The notes beneath the pieces are model-generated. The model had not been told where the DNA came from. It did no database searches and saw only the letters and a program-made list of their open reading frames with translations. From an uncultured Caryophanales bacterium (GTDB taxonomy: Bacteria > Bacillota_I > Bacilli_A > RF39 > UBA660), in the NCBI GenBank assembly GCA_946623125.1, contig CAMOQR010000007.1:1-50610 (forward strand): a stretch of 50,610 nucleotides of DNA, read 5' to 3'. A program made the translations under genes and the position numbers. Position 1 is the stretch's first letter; the number at the start of each line of letters is the position of its first letter. Below, in pieces: positions 34,941-44,556 of this stretch.

Positions 34941-35437
34941 AGATTCAGACAAAAGATTTAAATATTGTTGTAGTAGAAAAAGAAGCAATTGATATTTATA
35001 TTGATTTTATAAGACTAATTAAAAGTACTTTACAAAAACCTTATTTTTTTCAGGATTATTCAAGAGATGAACTAATATCTTTCTTAGATCATAATAGTTA
35101 TATTTATTTATTTCGTTATCATAATGTTTATATTTCTTCTTGTATGATTATTCCAACAAATAAAAAATATTCTTTTCAAAAAGAAAATGAAAAAGTAGTA
35201 GAATTTGGTCCTCAAACAGTGTTTGAGGATGTAAGAGGAAATGGAATACAATCTTATATGATAGAAAGATTATTTCAGATTAGTAAAGATTTAGGATATG
35301 ATTATGCTGTTATCAATATTGATCAAAAAGATACTTATTCTTATCATAATGTATTAGATTGTGGGTTTCTAAAAATAGGAGAAATAAAAGAAGAAAATGG
35401 TATAAAAAATACTTATTACAAAGATATCAGAAAATGA
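34937..35437 (+). CDS. GNAT-family N-acetyltransferase-like protein
   Basis: VVEFGPQTVFEDVRGNGIQSYMIERLFQISKDLGYDYAVINIDQKDTYSYHNVLDCGFLKIGE; 4-bp overlap with addA. Confidence 0.72.
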   Translation: MKIQTKDLNIVVVEKEAIDIYIDFIRLIKSTLQKPYFFQDYSRDELISFLDHNSYIYLFRYHNVYISSCMIIPTNKKYSFQKENEKVVEFGPQTVFEDVRGNGIQSYMIERLFQISKDLGYDYAVINIDQKDTYSYHNVLDCGFLKIGEIKEENGIKNTYYKDIRK

Positions 35438-35450
35438 TATCTTTTTTTTT
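35421..35450 (+). terminator. Rho-independent terminator
   Basis: AAGATATCA GAAAA TGATATCTTTTTTTTT. Confidence 0.8.
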
Positions 35451-35540
35451 ATGAAAAGAGTATAATGAAAAAAGTACTGCGTTTTTTAAGAGTAAAACCA
35501 TGTTTTTATTCATAGAAAAATGCATTTTATAATATTTTTC

Positions 35541-35569
35541 TTGATAAAAACAACAAATTATGTTATAAT
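35541..35569 (+). promoter_or_regulatory. Sigma-A-type promoter of the glycan cluster
   Basis: TTGATA (35541-35546), 17-bp spacer, TATAAT (35564-35569). Confidence 0.75.
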
Positions 35570-35612
35570 GGGGGCACTAGTTGTCGATAGGTCTTGTTAG
35601 GGGGAAGGATAT

Positions 35613-36290
35613 ATGGACTATAACGTTTTAGAAAATATTGAGAAAGTTTCAGTATTTTATCAAATTAAAAGATTTTTATATTTATTTATTAAAAGAGGAT
35701 TTGATATTGTTGTAAGTATCATTGGTTTAATCTTTTTAATACCAGTTACTGTAGTTATTAAGATTGCATCTATGTTATCTGGAGACTTTCATTCCATTTT
35801 CTTTGTACAAAATAGAATTGGAAAGAATGGACGTGAATTTAAATTTTTTAAATTCCGTAGTATGGTTCCTAATGCAGATGAGATTTTATTTCGTACATTA
35901 GAACTTGATGCAATTATGGCAGAAGAATATGAAAAGAATAAAAAATTAAAAAATGATCCTAGAATTACAAAAGTAGGTAGAATTATTCGTAAATTATCTA
36001 TTGATGAACTACCTCAATTTATTAATGTTTTCTTAGGTGATATGTCTATGATAGGTAATCGTCCTTATCTACCTCGTGAGAAAAAAGATATGGGAAAATA
36101 CTTCGATGATATTGTAAAAACAAAACCTGGTCTTACAGGATACTGGCAAGTAAATGGTAGAAGTGATACTACATTTAAAAAGAGATGTGAATTAGAACAA
36201 TACTATTCTAATAACGCAGGTCTTAGAATGGATATTAAAATATTTTTTAAGACATTTAAAGTAGTATTAGGTTGTAAAGATGCTAGATAA
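35613..36290 (+). CDS. Undecaprenyl-phosphate sugar-phosphotransferase (bacterial sugar transferase, priming glycosyltransferase)
   Basis: KRGFDIVVSIIGLIFLIPVTVVIKIA, FKFFKFRSMVPNADEIL, VGRIIRKLSIDELPQFINVFLGDMSMIGNRPYLPREK, KPGLTGYWQVNGRSDTTFKKRCELEQYY. Confidence 0.95.
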   Translation: MDYNVLENIEKVSVFYQIKRFLYLFIKRGFDIVVSIIGLIFLIPVTVVIKIASMLSGDFHSIFFVQNRIGKNGREFKFFKFRSMVPNADEILFRTLELDAIMAEEYEKNKKLKNDPRITKVGRIIRKLSIDELPQFINVFLGDMSMIGNRPYLPREKKDMGKYFDDIVKTKPGLTGYWQVNGRSDTTFKKRCELEQYYSNNAGLRMDIKIFFKTFKVVLGCKDAR

Positions 36291-36319
36291 ATCACTATGA
36301 AAACATAGTGATTTTTTTT
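36289..36319 (+). terminator. Rho-independent terminator
   Basis: AAATCACTATG AAAA CATAGTGATTTTTTTT. Confidence 0.8.
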
Positions 36320-36400
36320 AACACTTATTAAAAAAATACATAAATATTATGAATAATACTTTTCTTTTTTATAAAAATATGTTATAATATGGGTGCTTTT

Positions 36401-36456
36401 AGGGGTAATGCATTATTAGTGTGATAATTATATTTTTACCCCTCATTGTTTGGGGG
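36401..36456 (+). promoter_or_regulatory. Structured 5' leader with mutually exclusive pairings that could sequester the ribosome-binding site
   Basis: AGGGGTAA (36401-36408) is the reverse complement of TTACCCCT (36436-36443); CCCC (36439-36442) can alternatively pair with GGGGG (36452-36456), the likely SD. TATAAT at 36383-36388 upstream. Confidence 0.45.
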
Positions 36457-36465
36457 ATGTTGAAG

Positions 36466-37587
36466 TTGGATAAGAATGGAGAAAAACAGACTTTAAGAAT
36501 TGGAATGATTGTCGGTAAATGGGTTGGCGGTGGAGTAGAGGCTGTCATTATGAATTACTATCGTCACATTGATCGCAATAAAATTCAATTTGATTTCATT
36601 TGCGATAATGATTCTACTAACATTCCATATGAAGAAATTAAAGAATTAGGTGGTAGGGTAATTCTTGTACCACCGTATCAAAAATTATTTCGTTATATAA
36701 AAGAATTAAAAAGAATATTTAAAGAAAATAATTATAAGATTGTACATTCAAATATTAATGCTTTATCTGTATTTCCTTTATATGCAGCAAAATGTGCAGG
36801 AGTTCCTATTAGAATTGCACATTCTCACTCGACTACAAATAAAGCAGAATGGAAAAAGAATTTACTAAAACAAGCATTAAAACCATTTAGTAAGGTGTAT
36901 GCAAACACTTATTTTGCATGTACAGAACATGCAGGTCGTTGGTTATTTGGAAATAAAACATTTGATGAAGGAAAAGTTTTAGTGGTAAATAACGGTATTG
37001 ATGTTGATTCTTATTCATTCAATGAAAAAATAAGAAAAGAAAAAAGAAAAGAATTAAACTTAAAAGATACTGATATTGTTATAGGACATATTGGTAGATT
37101 TATGAAACAAAAGAATCATGAATTCTTAATTGATATATTTAATGAATTATATAAAGAAAATAATAATTATAAATTAATGTTAATTGGACAAGGTCCATTA
37201 CAAGATGAAATGAAACAAAAAGTAATAGACTTAGGTATTGAAGATGTAGTAATGTTTTTAGGACAAAAAACTGATGCTAATAAATATTATCAAGCGATGG
37301 ATTTATTTTTATTCCCATCTTTATATGAAGGATTAGGAATGGTATTTGTAGAAGCACAGTCTGCAGCACTTCCATCAATTGCCTCAACTGAAGTACCAGA
37401 AATTGCTAAAGTATCAGATAGAGCATACTTCATTGGTTTAGATGAACCAATTAAAGTATGGACTAAAAAAATTAAAGAAGTAATTAATCAAGAAAGAAAA
37501 GTAGATACAAAAAGAATAAAAGAAGCAGGTTACGATATTGTAACAGAGGCTAAGAGATTAGAAGAGAGATATAATACAATAAAGTAA
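36466..37587 (+). CDS. GT4-family (GT-B) glycosyltransferase
   Basis: RIGMIVGKWVGGGVEAVIMNYYRHIDR, VHSNINALSVFPLYAAKCAGVPIRIAHSHST, VIGHIGRFMKQKNHEFLIDIF, DLFLFPSLYEGLGMVFVEAQSAALPSIAS. TTG 36466 (or ATG 36457) fits the GGGGG SD better than GTG 36421. Confidence 0.93.
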   Translation: MDKNGEKQTLRIGMIVGKWVGGGVEAVIMNYYRHIDRNKIQFDFICDNDSTNIPYEEIKELGGRVILVPPYQKLFRYIKELKRIFKENNYKIVHSNINALSVFPLYAAKCAGVPIRIAHSHSTTNKAEWKKNLLKQALKPFSKVYANTYFACTEHAGRWLFGNKTFDEGKVLVVNNGIDVDSYSFNEKIRKEKRKELNLKDTDIVIGHIGRFMKQKNHEFLIDIFNELYKENNNYKLMLIGQGPLQDEMKQKVIDLGIEDVVMFLGQKTDANKYYQAMDLFLFPSLYEGLGMVFVEAQSAALPSIASTEVPEIAKVSDRAYFIGLDEPIKVWTKKIKEVINQERKVDTKRIKEAGYDIVTEAKRLEERYNTIK

Positions 37588-37610
37588 CTAATGAGAAAGG
37601 AAAATTGCAT

Positions 37611-38744
37611 ATGAATCTTAAGTATGGAGATAAAAAAATCATTATCGATAAAAAAATTATTTTGCTTTTATATGTAATCATTGTAATCATATCTAAAATT
37701 GTAAGGTATACTGTTATGAAACAAACATTAGTAGATACTGCAAGAGGATTTCAAATGCTAAGTGATATTTTATATAATAAATCTTTACATTTAAAGATTT
37801 CAGATATTGGTTCGTCATTGGCGTTTAATAATGCAGCAGTAATATTTAAATCAATTAATATTTTTAAATTGTCGACGTACGTGCAATTTGAGATATACAT
37901 CACAATTTTGTGGAATTTAATTGTAATGTATATGATTTTAAGATTAAAAAACTTTCAAAATAATACTATAAGTTTGTTTATTATGGCAACTATTTCTGTA
38001 TTAAATATTTTTAATTTTACTCTTTCTAAAGAGCCGATTCAGTTATTATATTTTTTATGGATATATATGGTTTTAACATCAAATCTTAAAAATGATAGAT
38101 TAAAATATTTATTATGTATATTTGTGATTTTTATTTCCGTTTTCTCTTACAGAAATTATTATATACTATTTGCTTTTTTTTCATGTGTGATTTACATACT
38201 TTTTTTAGTTTTAAATAATAAGAAAAAGATTGGTTTGAAAGATATTATCTTTATCATTTTACTTATTTATATTGTTTATGTTGTATTTTTATTTGCATCA
38301 AGTATATTGTTTCCTTCATCTTTTAAAGAATTATTATGGTTAAAATCTCATAAAGAATTATATCCTGCTGCAACACAGATATACAATGTTTTAAATAATC
38401 CAACTTCTAATATTTTTAAATTATCATTGGAGTATGTTCTTTTGATGATTAGATTATTAATTCCATATGAATTGATTTTAAAAGGTCCAAAATATCTATT
38501 ATTCGTTATATATCAGATATTGATTACTGGATATTTAATTAAAGCGATTAAGAATTATAAAAATAATGATATGATTTCTAATTATTCATTATATTTATTT
38601 ATTAGTTTTTTACTTGCATCTGTCACATTTGAACCAGATTATGGTTCATGGGTAAGACATGAATCTGTTGCTTTTCCACTAATGTTTTTAATTATGGGAT
38701 TACGTCCTAAAAGTTGGAAAAATAAAAACAATAATAAGGAGTGA
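37611..38744 (+). CDS. Polytopic membrane protein, putative EpsG/Wzy-like polysaccharide polymerase
   Basis: ~10 hydrophobic helices, position inside the glycan cluster; no diagnostic motif. Confidence 0.6.
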   Translation: MNLKYGDKKIIIDKKIILLLYVIIVIISKIVRYTVMKQTLVDTARGFQMLSDILYNKSLHLKISDIGSSLAFNNAAVIFKSINIFKLSTYVQFEIYITILWNLIVMYMILRLKNFQNNTISLFIMATISVLNIFNFTLSKEPIQLLYFLWIYMVLTSNLKNDRLKYLLCIFVIFISVFSYRNYYILFAFFSCVIYILFLVLNNKKKIGLKDIIFIILLIYIVYVVFLFASSILFPSSFKELLWLKSHKELYPAATQIYNVLNNPTSNIFKLSLEYVLLMIRLLIPYELILKGPKYLLFVIYQILITGYLIKAIKNYKNNDMISNYSLYLFISFLLASVTFEPDYGSWVRHESVAFPLMFLIMGLRPKSWKNKNNNKE

Positions 38745-38748
38745 TACT

Positions 38749-41115
38749 GTGAAAATTATAGGTATTGTATCATGTTATTTTAAAAATAATTATGGTAGTA
38801 TGCTTCAGGCTTATGCTAGTCAGAAAATACTTGATGATATTGGAATCCCTAATGAAACTATTAATATTTCGGAGCTTAAAGATTTTTCAAAAGGAAAGAA
38901 AAAATATTATATATCGCAACTAACTAATCTAAATTTTATAAAAACGAAACTTGGAATGATTAAATTAAAAATCTATGCAAAATTAAATAAAAATTTAAAA
39001 AGAAATTTTGCAATTAGAAATAAAAAGTTTGAAGAATTTAAAAGAAACTTTAATTTAACTAAATCATTTAGTACATATAAAGAATTAAATGTGTATTCAG
39101 AAAAAAGATATTCTGATGTAATAGTAGGTAGTGATCAATTATGGTTACCAGTAAATGTAGTATCAGATTATTACACGTTAAACTGGGTACCAGAAGAAGT
39201 CAATAAAATTAGTTATGCAACAAGTTTTGGAATTTCATCTATTCCAGATAAATATAAAGAACAATATAAAACATTCTTAAATAGAATTGAACACATAAGT
39301 GTAAGAGAAAGTAATGCTGTAAAACTTGTTAAAGATGTATCTGGTATAGATGCAACTTTAGTATGTGATCCAACTTTACTTCTTACTAAAGAAGAGTGGA
39401 TGGATGTACAACAAGAAGAACCAATTTTAAATGAAAAATATATTTTCTGTTACTTTTTAGGTAATAATATTGAACATAGAAAATTTGTAGAAAGATTAAA
39501 AGAAAAAACTGGATATAAAATTGTATCAATTAACCATTGTGATGAATATGTTAAATATTCAGATCAATTTGCTGATATTATCCCATATGATGTTGGGCCT
39601 AGTGAGTTTGTTAACTATATAAGAAATGCTGAATATGTTTGTACTGATTCATTCCATGGAACGGTATTTAGTTTAATTAATAATGTTAACTTTTTTACTT
39701 TTAGAAGATTTAACAATAAATCTAAAATGTCTACTAATTCAAGAATACATTCATTACTTGAAATAGTAGATTTAAAGAATAGATTAATTACGGGAAATGA
39801 AGATGTAGAAGATTTAATCAAAGAAATAATAGATTTCAAAAGAGTTAATAAAAAATTAGAGGAATTCAGAAATGGTTCTAAAGAGTGGTTATTAAAATCA
39901 ATTAAATGGAAATCAGATAACATTAAACATATTAATATTGAGGAAAAAAGTGATTGTTGTGGATGTACAGCATGTAAAAGCATATGCCCTAAAGATGCTA
40001 TCGAAATGGTAGAAGATAGCGAAGGATTTAAATATCCAAAAATTAATAAAGAAAAATGCATTAATTGTGGTTTGTGTAAAAAAGTATGTCCTATTTTAAA
40101 TAAACAACAATTCAATGAATTTAATCAAAAAGCATATTTATTTCAAAATAAAAAAGAAGATGTTAGAAGTGATTCAACATCAGGTGGGTTTTATAGTTCA
40201 GTAGGTGAGTATGTAATTAATAATGGTGGAGTTGTATATGGGGCATCATTTGATAAAGATTTTAAAGTTGAACATACTAAGGCTGAAATGGTAGAAGAAC
40301 TTTCAAAATTTAGGAAAAGTAAATATGTACAAAGTGATCTAAATAATGCTTTTAAAGAAATAAAGGAATACTTAGATGATAATAGAATGGTTGCATTTAG
40401 TGGGACACCTTGTCAAGTTGCAGGATTAAACAATTATTTGAAGAAGAGTTATGATAATTTAATTCTTATTGATATTATGTGTCATTCAGTACCATCACCT
40501 TTATATTATGAAAAATATAAAGAATATATCTTAAAGAAAATGAACGCTAAAAAGATATTAAATGTTAATTTCAGGGATAAAAGAAAATATGGATATAAAT
40601 ATTCAATGATGACAGTAGAAACAGATAATGGAATATATAGCGAAGGAATTGATACTGATCCATACTTAAGAGCATTCTTTGGTGATTATTCTGTAAGACC
40701 ATCTTGTTATAATTGTAAATTTAAAACTCAAAAAAGAGTTAGTGATATTACAATTTGGGATTGTTTTAATATTAATGAAATAGATAAATCATTTGATGAT
40801 GATAAGGGTACAACGAGATTACTTGTACAATCTGAAAAAGGTTTGGATATATTAAATAAATTATCAGATATTAGATTAAAAGAAATTGATTTAAAAGTTG
40901 CCGTTGGTAGAGTACACGAGATGACACATAGTGTTAAATCAAAACAAGGAAGAGATGAATTCTTCAAAACAATAAATTTAGATGAAAATGCAATAGATAA
41001 ATACTTTCCAGTTACTATAAAAACAAGATTAAATAGTTTTGTTAGAAAAACACTTAGTGTGACAGGATTATATTCGAGTATTAAAAGTATTGCAAAAAAA
41101 GTATTACGAAAATAA
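38749..41115 (+). CDS. Fusion: polysaccharide pyruvyl transferase + 2x[4Fe-4S] ferredoxin + F420 hydrogenase/dehydrogenase beta-subunit-like domain
   Basis: N-term GIVSCYFKNNYGSMLQAYASQKIL...VIVGSDQLWLP...YATSFGISSIP...ECVCTDSFHGTVFSLI-type PPT motifs; middle CCGCTACKSICPKDAIEM...CINCGLCKKVCP; C-term VAFSGTPCQVAGLNNYL...CHSVPSPLYYEKY...CYNCKFKTQKRVSDITIWDCF. Confidence 0.9.
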   Translation: MKIIGIVSCYFKNNYGSMLQAYASQKILDDIGIPNETINISELKDFSKGKKKYYISQLTNLNFIKTKLGMIKLKIYAKLNKNLKRNFAIRNKKFEEFKRNFNLTKSFSTYKELNVYSEKRYSDVIVGSDQLWLPVNVVSDYYTLNWVPEEVNKISYATSFGISSIPDKYKEQYKTFLNRIEHISVRESNAVKLVKDVSGIDATLVCDPTLLLTKEEWMDVQQEEPILNEKYIFCYFLGNNIEHRKFVERLKEKTGYKIVSINHCDEYVKYSDQFADIIPYDVGPSEFVNYIRNAEYVCTDSFHGTVFSLINNVNFFTFRRFNNKSKMSTNSRIHSLLEIVDLKNRLITGNEDVEDLIKEIIDFKRVNKKLEEFRNGSKEWLLKSIKWKSDNIKHINIEEKSDCCGCTACKSICPKDAIEMVEDSEGFKYPKINKEKCINCGLCKKVCPILNKQQFNEFNQKAYLFQNKKEDVRSDSTSGGFYSSVGEYVINNGGVVYGASFDKDFKVEHTKAEMVEELSKFRKSKYVQSDLNNAFKEIKEYLDDNRMVAFSGTPCQVAGLNNYLKKSYDNLILIDIMCHSVPSPLYYEKYKEYILKKMNAKKILNVNFRDKRKYGYKYSMMTVETDNGIYSEGIDTDPYLRAFFGDYSVRPSCYNCKFKTQKRVSDITIWDCFNINEIDKSFDDDKGTTRLLVQSEKGLDILNKLSDIRLKEIDLKVAVGRVHEMTHSVKSKQGRDEFFKTINLDENAIDKYFPVTIKTRLNSFVRKTLSVTGLYSSIKSIAKKVLRK

Positions 41116-41131
41116 ACAGGGGAGAAGTGCT

Positions 41132-42298
41132 ATGAAAAAACTAAAGAAGATTAAACTTAAAGAAATTTTAAAAATATTTTTATTTATAATTTTAGTTATT
41201 CCAGCATTTATTAGAAAACATATATTAAAAAAAGAATTATGGTTAATATCTGAGTATAAAACAGCAAGAGATAATGGCTATTTCTTCTTCAAATATATGA
41301 GAGAGAAACATCCTGAGATTGATTGTTATTACGCAATGGATTTAAAACATAATGATTATGAAAAAGTTAAATCATTAGGAAATGTAATTAAATGGGGAAG
41401 TTTTAAACATTATTACTATTATATGAGTGCAACATGGAATTTATCTTCACATAAAAATGGTACACCTAATCATATATTGTTTTTATTATTAAGATTGAAA
41501 CTTAATTTATATGATAATTTTGTGTTTTTACAACATGGAATTACATGCAATAATTTAGAAATGTTTCATAAAAAAAATGCAAAATTTAAAATATTTATTT
41601 CTGGTGCAAAACCAGAAGCAAATTATTTAATAAAAGAATTTGGTTATGATGATAGTGAAGTAAGATATACAGGATTTTCTAGATTTGATAATTTACATAA
41701 TATTCAAGTTGATAATAATACTATTTTATTTATGCCAACATGGAGAAGATGGCTTACTAAAGAAAAGGCACTTGTTGAATCTGAGTATTTTAAGCGAATT
41801 ACTTCCTTTTTAACAAATAAGAAATTAGAGAAACTATTAGAAAAATATGATAAAAAAATCATATTTTGCGCACATGGCGGATTGAAAGATGTGTGTAATA
41901 GTTTTAAAACAAATAATAAATGTATACAAGTATTAGATGTAAATTCAACTGATATTCAAAGTCTATTAATTAAAGGTGCAGTTTTAATAACCGATTATTC
42001 ATCCATTCATTTTGATTTTGCATATATGAAAAAACCAATAATTTATTATCAATTTGATGTTGACGATTTTTTAAAAAAGCATATAGGAAAAGACTATGAG
42101 AAAACATACTTCAATTATGAAAGAGACTGTTTTGGGCCAATTGTTTATGATGAAACGGAATTACTGATAGTACTAGAGAGTATAATAAAATCTGGTAATC
42201 AAGTTCAAAAAGATTATATTTCTAAGATAGAAAAATTTTTTCCATTATGTGACGCCAATAATAGTGAAAGAATATTTAATGTTTTGACGAAACATTAG
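41132..42298 (+). CDS. CDP-glycerol glycerophosphotransferase-family protein
   Basis: LWLISEYKTARDNGYFFFKYMREKHPEIDCYYAMD, FLQHGITCNN, ILFMPTWRRWLTKEK, LLIKGAVLITDYSSIHFDFAYMKKPIIYYQFD. ATG 41132 has GGGGAG upstream. Confidence 0.9.
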   Translation: MKKLKKIKLKEILKIFLFIILVIPAFIRKHILKKELWLISEYKTARDNGYFFFKYMREKHPEIDCYYAMDLKHNDYEKVKSLGNVIKWGSFKHYYYYMSATWNLSSHKNGTPNHILFLLLRLKLNLYDNFVFLQHGITCNNLEMFHKKNAKFKIFISGAKPEANYLIKEFGYDDSEVRYTGFSRFDNLHNIQVDNNTILFMPTWRRWLTKEKALVESEYFKRITSFLTNKKLEKLLEKYDKKIIFCAHGGLKDVCNSFKTNNKCIQVLDVNSTDIQSLLIKGAVLITDYSSIHFDFAYMKKPIIYYQFDVDDFLKKHIGKDYEKTYFNYERDCFGPIVYDETELLIVLESIIKSGNQVQKDYISKIEKFFPLCDANNSERIFNVLTKH

Positions 42299-42325
42299 TT
42301 TTTTTATAAAAATGGAGGTAATTAA

Positions 42326-43336
42326 GTGAAAAATACTATTTCGATAATAATTCCTGTTTATAAAGTCGATTTGAAATATTTTGGAGAATGCCTATTAAGT
42401 GTAAAAAATCAAACTTTTCGTGATTTTGAAGTCTATGTTATTTTTGATGGTGCAGAAAAGTATATTGTAGATTATTATAATAAAATCATTGGAAATGATA
42501 AAAGATTCAAATCGATTGTTAGAGATAATAAAGGTGTTTCTTATACCAGAAATCAAGGAATAGATCTTGTAAATACAAAATGGATTTCTTTTGTTGATGC
42601 TGATGATTGGTTGGAACTAGATGCTTTAGATTTTTTTTATAAAAAAATTGAAAATATAGAAGATGTTGATTTCGTTATTATGAAAAATTATAGAAACTAC
42701 AAGGATAAACAAGTAGTGATTGAAACGGGAATAGCCTGTGATTGTTTTTTTAGGAAAAAAGAAATTATTGATTTATTCCAGTCTTCTTATGGTTCTAAAA
42801 GAGGAAAAATTAAATATTGTAATTCAGTTTGGAAAAATTTTTATAAAACAAGTTTTTTGAAAAATAATCATATACGTTTTGATACTGATCTGCAACTTGC
42901 GGAGGATATGCTTTTCAATTTTGATGTTTGGCGTTTTTCAAAGCAAGGATATTATATCAATCATCCTATTTATCATTATCGATATAATGATGATTCTATA
43001 ATGAATTCTAAAATAGAATTGTTAATAGAAAAGTATAATGATGTTTATCCTAGGTTTTATAAAAAAATAGAGTTACTTGATTTTGAATGCTCTAAAAATC
43101 ATCAATTGTTTATTATTAGACAAATTGAAAGATATGCTATAGCAATAAGAAAAGATAATTTCAAATGCTTTAAGAAGAAAATATCTAATTTATTAAAAAA
43201 CAATTTTTATTATGATGCTATAAAGAAATCTAATCTTTTTGAATTGAGCACTAAGCATATGATTTTTCTATTGTTTTTGAAAATCAACTTTATTTTTGGT
43301 TTATACTATATTGTGAAAATTAGAAAGATGAAATAA
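42326..43336 (+). CDS. GT2-family (GT-A) glycosyltransferase
   Basis: ISIIIPVYKVDLKYFGECLLSVKNQTFRDFEVYVIFDGA, RNQGIDLVNTKWISFVDADDWLELDAL. Confidence 0.94.
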   Translation: MKNTISIIIPVYKVDLKYFGECLLSVKNQTFRDFEVYVIFDGAEKYIVDYYNKIIGNDKRFKSIVRDNKGVSYTRNQGIDLVNTKWISFVDADDWLELDALDFFYKKIENIEDVDFVIMKNYRNYKDKQVVIETGIACDCFFRKKEIIDLFQSSYGSKRGKIKYCNSVWKNFYKTSFLKNNHIRFDTDLQLAEDMLFNFDVWRFSKQGYYINHPIYHYRYNDDSIMNSKIELLIEKYNDVYPRFYKKIELLDFECSKNHQLFIIRQIERYAIAIRKDNFKCFKKKISNLLKNNFYYDAIKKSNLFELSTKHMIFLLFLKINFIFGLYYIVKIRKMK

Positions 43337-43463
43337 TCTATTTCATTTATTTAATTATATTTGATGCTTTTTATTATTAATATAAAGATAGTTGAATTAT
43401 TTTATTGATATTTACGATGAACTAGAAGTTTTTTAAACTTTAATTATTTATATGGAGGGAACT

Positions 43464-44507
43464 ATGAAAAAAATTGGTATTGTTACTCTTAATAGTAATG
43501 ATAATTATGGAAATAAACTACAAAATTATGCGTTAAAAACTGTATGCTGTAGATATGGTTTTCAAGTTGATACGTTATGGTTTGATGATGAATATAATTC
43601 TATTAAATTTTTTGTAAAAAGGTTATTGTTTTTTGTAAAAAAGTATAGAAGAGAAATGAAATTTGAAAACTTTACTAGAATGTACTTGAATAGATGCGTT
43701 TTTGATGGTAATCATAATAATTATGATTATTTTATAGCAGGAAGTGACCAAATTTGGAATTATAAATTCAAAGGTGTGCAAAAGAGGTTTAATAATTATT
43801 TTTTAATGTTTTCTCCAAAGAAAAAAAATATTTCATATGCTGCTAGTATTGGTGTTGATACTATTTCTGAGAGTTATATTGAGAAGTTTAAAGATGGTAT
43901 TAATAACATCAATTGCGTCTCAGTAAGAGAAAACGAAGCAAAAGAAGTACTTAAGAATATAACTGATAGAGATGATATTCAAGTTGTTCTAGATCCCACT
44001 ATGCTATTGCCCAAAACTGAGTGGGAGAAGATTATGAAAAAACCTAAAAAACTTAAAAACAAAAAATTTATCCTTAATTACTTTTTAGGGGAATTATCTA
44101 ATGAGAAAAGAAATGGTATAGATGAGTTTGCTCATAGTCATGATTGTATTGTTATTAATATACTTAGTAAAAATGATCCATATTATCTTAGTGATCCTTC
44201 TGAATTCTTATACTTAGAAAAAAATGCATTTTTAATATGTACTGACTCATTTCATGCCAGTGTATTTGCAATTTTGTTTAATACACCATTTGTTGTTTTT
44301 GACAGAGCACAAATAGGCGTATCCTCTATGAATTCGAGAATTAACACGTTGTTGTCTACTTTCCATTTAGAACACAAAAAATGCGATGAAAATGAAATTT
44401 CTTCAAAATATTTAGATAATAATTATGATTTAGCCTATGATATTCTCAAAAATAGAATAGAAGATTCTATTCAATTTATAAAAAAATCTTTAAATATTGA
44501 TGAGTAA
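43464..44507 (+). CDS. Polysaccharide pyruvyl transferase-family protein (stand-alone)
   Basis: IGIVTLNSNDNYGNKLQNYALKTVC, FIAGSDQIWNYKF, ISYAASIGVDTI, FLICTDSFHASVFAILFNTPFVVFDR. Confidence 0.88.
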   Translation: MKKIGIVTLNSNDNYGNKLQNYALKTVCCRYGFQVDTLWFDDEYNSIKFFVKRLLFFVKKYRREMKFENFTRMYLNRCVFDGNHNNYDYFIAGSDQIWNYKFKGVQKRFNNYFLMFSPKKKNISYAASIGVDTISESYIEKFKDGINNINCVSVRENEAKEVLKNITDRDDIQVVLDPTMLLPKTEWEKIMKKPKKLKNKKFILNYFLGELSNEKRNGIDEFAHSHDCIVINILSKNDPYYLSDPSEFLYLEKNAFLICTDSFHASVFAILFNTPFVVFDRAQIGVSSMNSRINTLLSTFHLEHKKCDENEISSKYLDNNYDLAYDILKNRIEDSIQFIKKSLNIDE

Positions 44508-44556
44508 TTTTTGCTTCGCAATAATTATTTTGATTATTTTATTAGGAGGTGTAGAG

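Noticed and set aside
36421-36465. N-terminal segment MIIIFLPLIVWGM of the GT4 ORF as a transmembrane anchor
   Set aside because: It overlaps the inverted repeat and SD region in the leader; the better-spaced start is TTG 36466, so the hydrophobic segment is probably untranslated.
39615-40115. 166-aa minus-strand ORF
   Set aside because: Fully antisense to the PPT/F420-beta fusion with strong domain support; low-complexity Leu/Ser composition typical of shadow ORFs.
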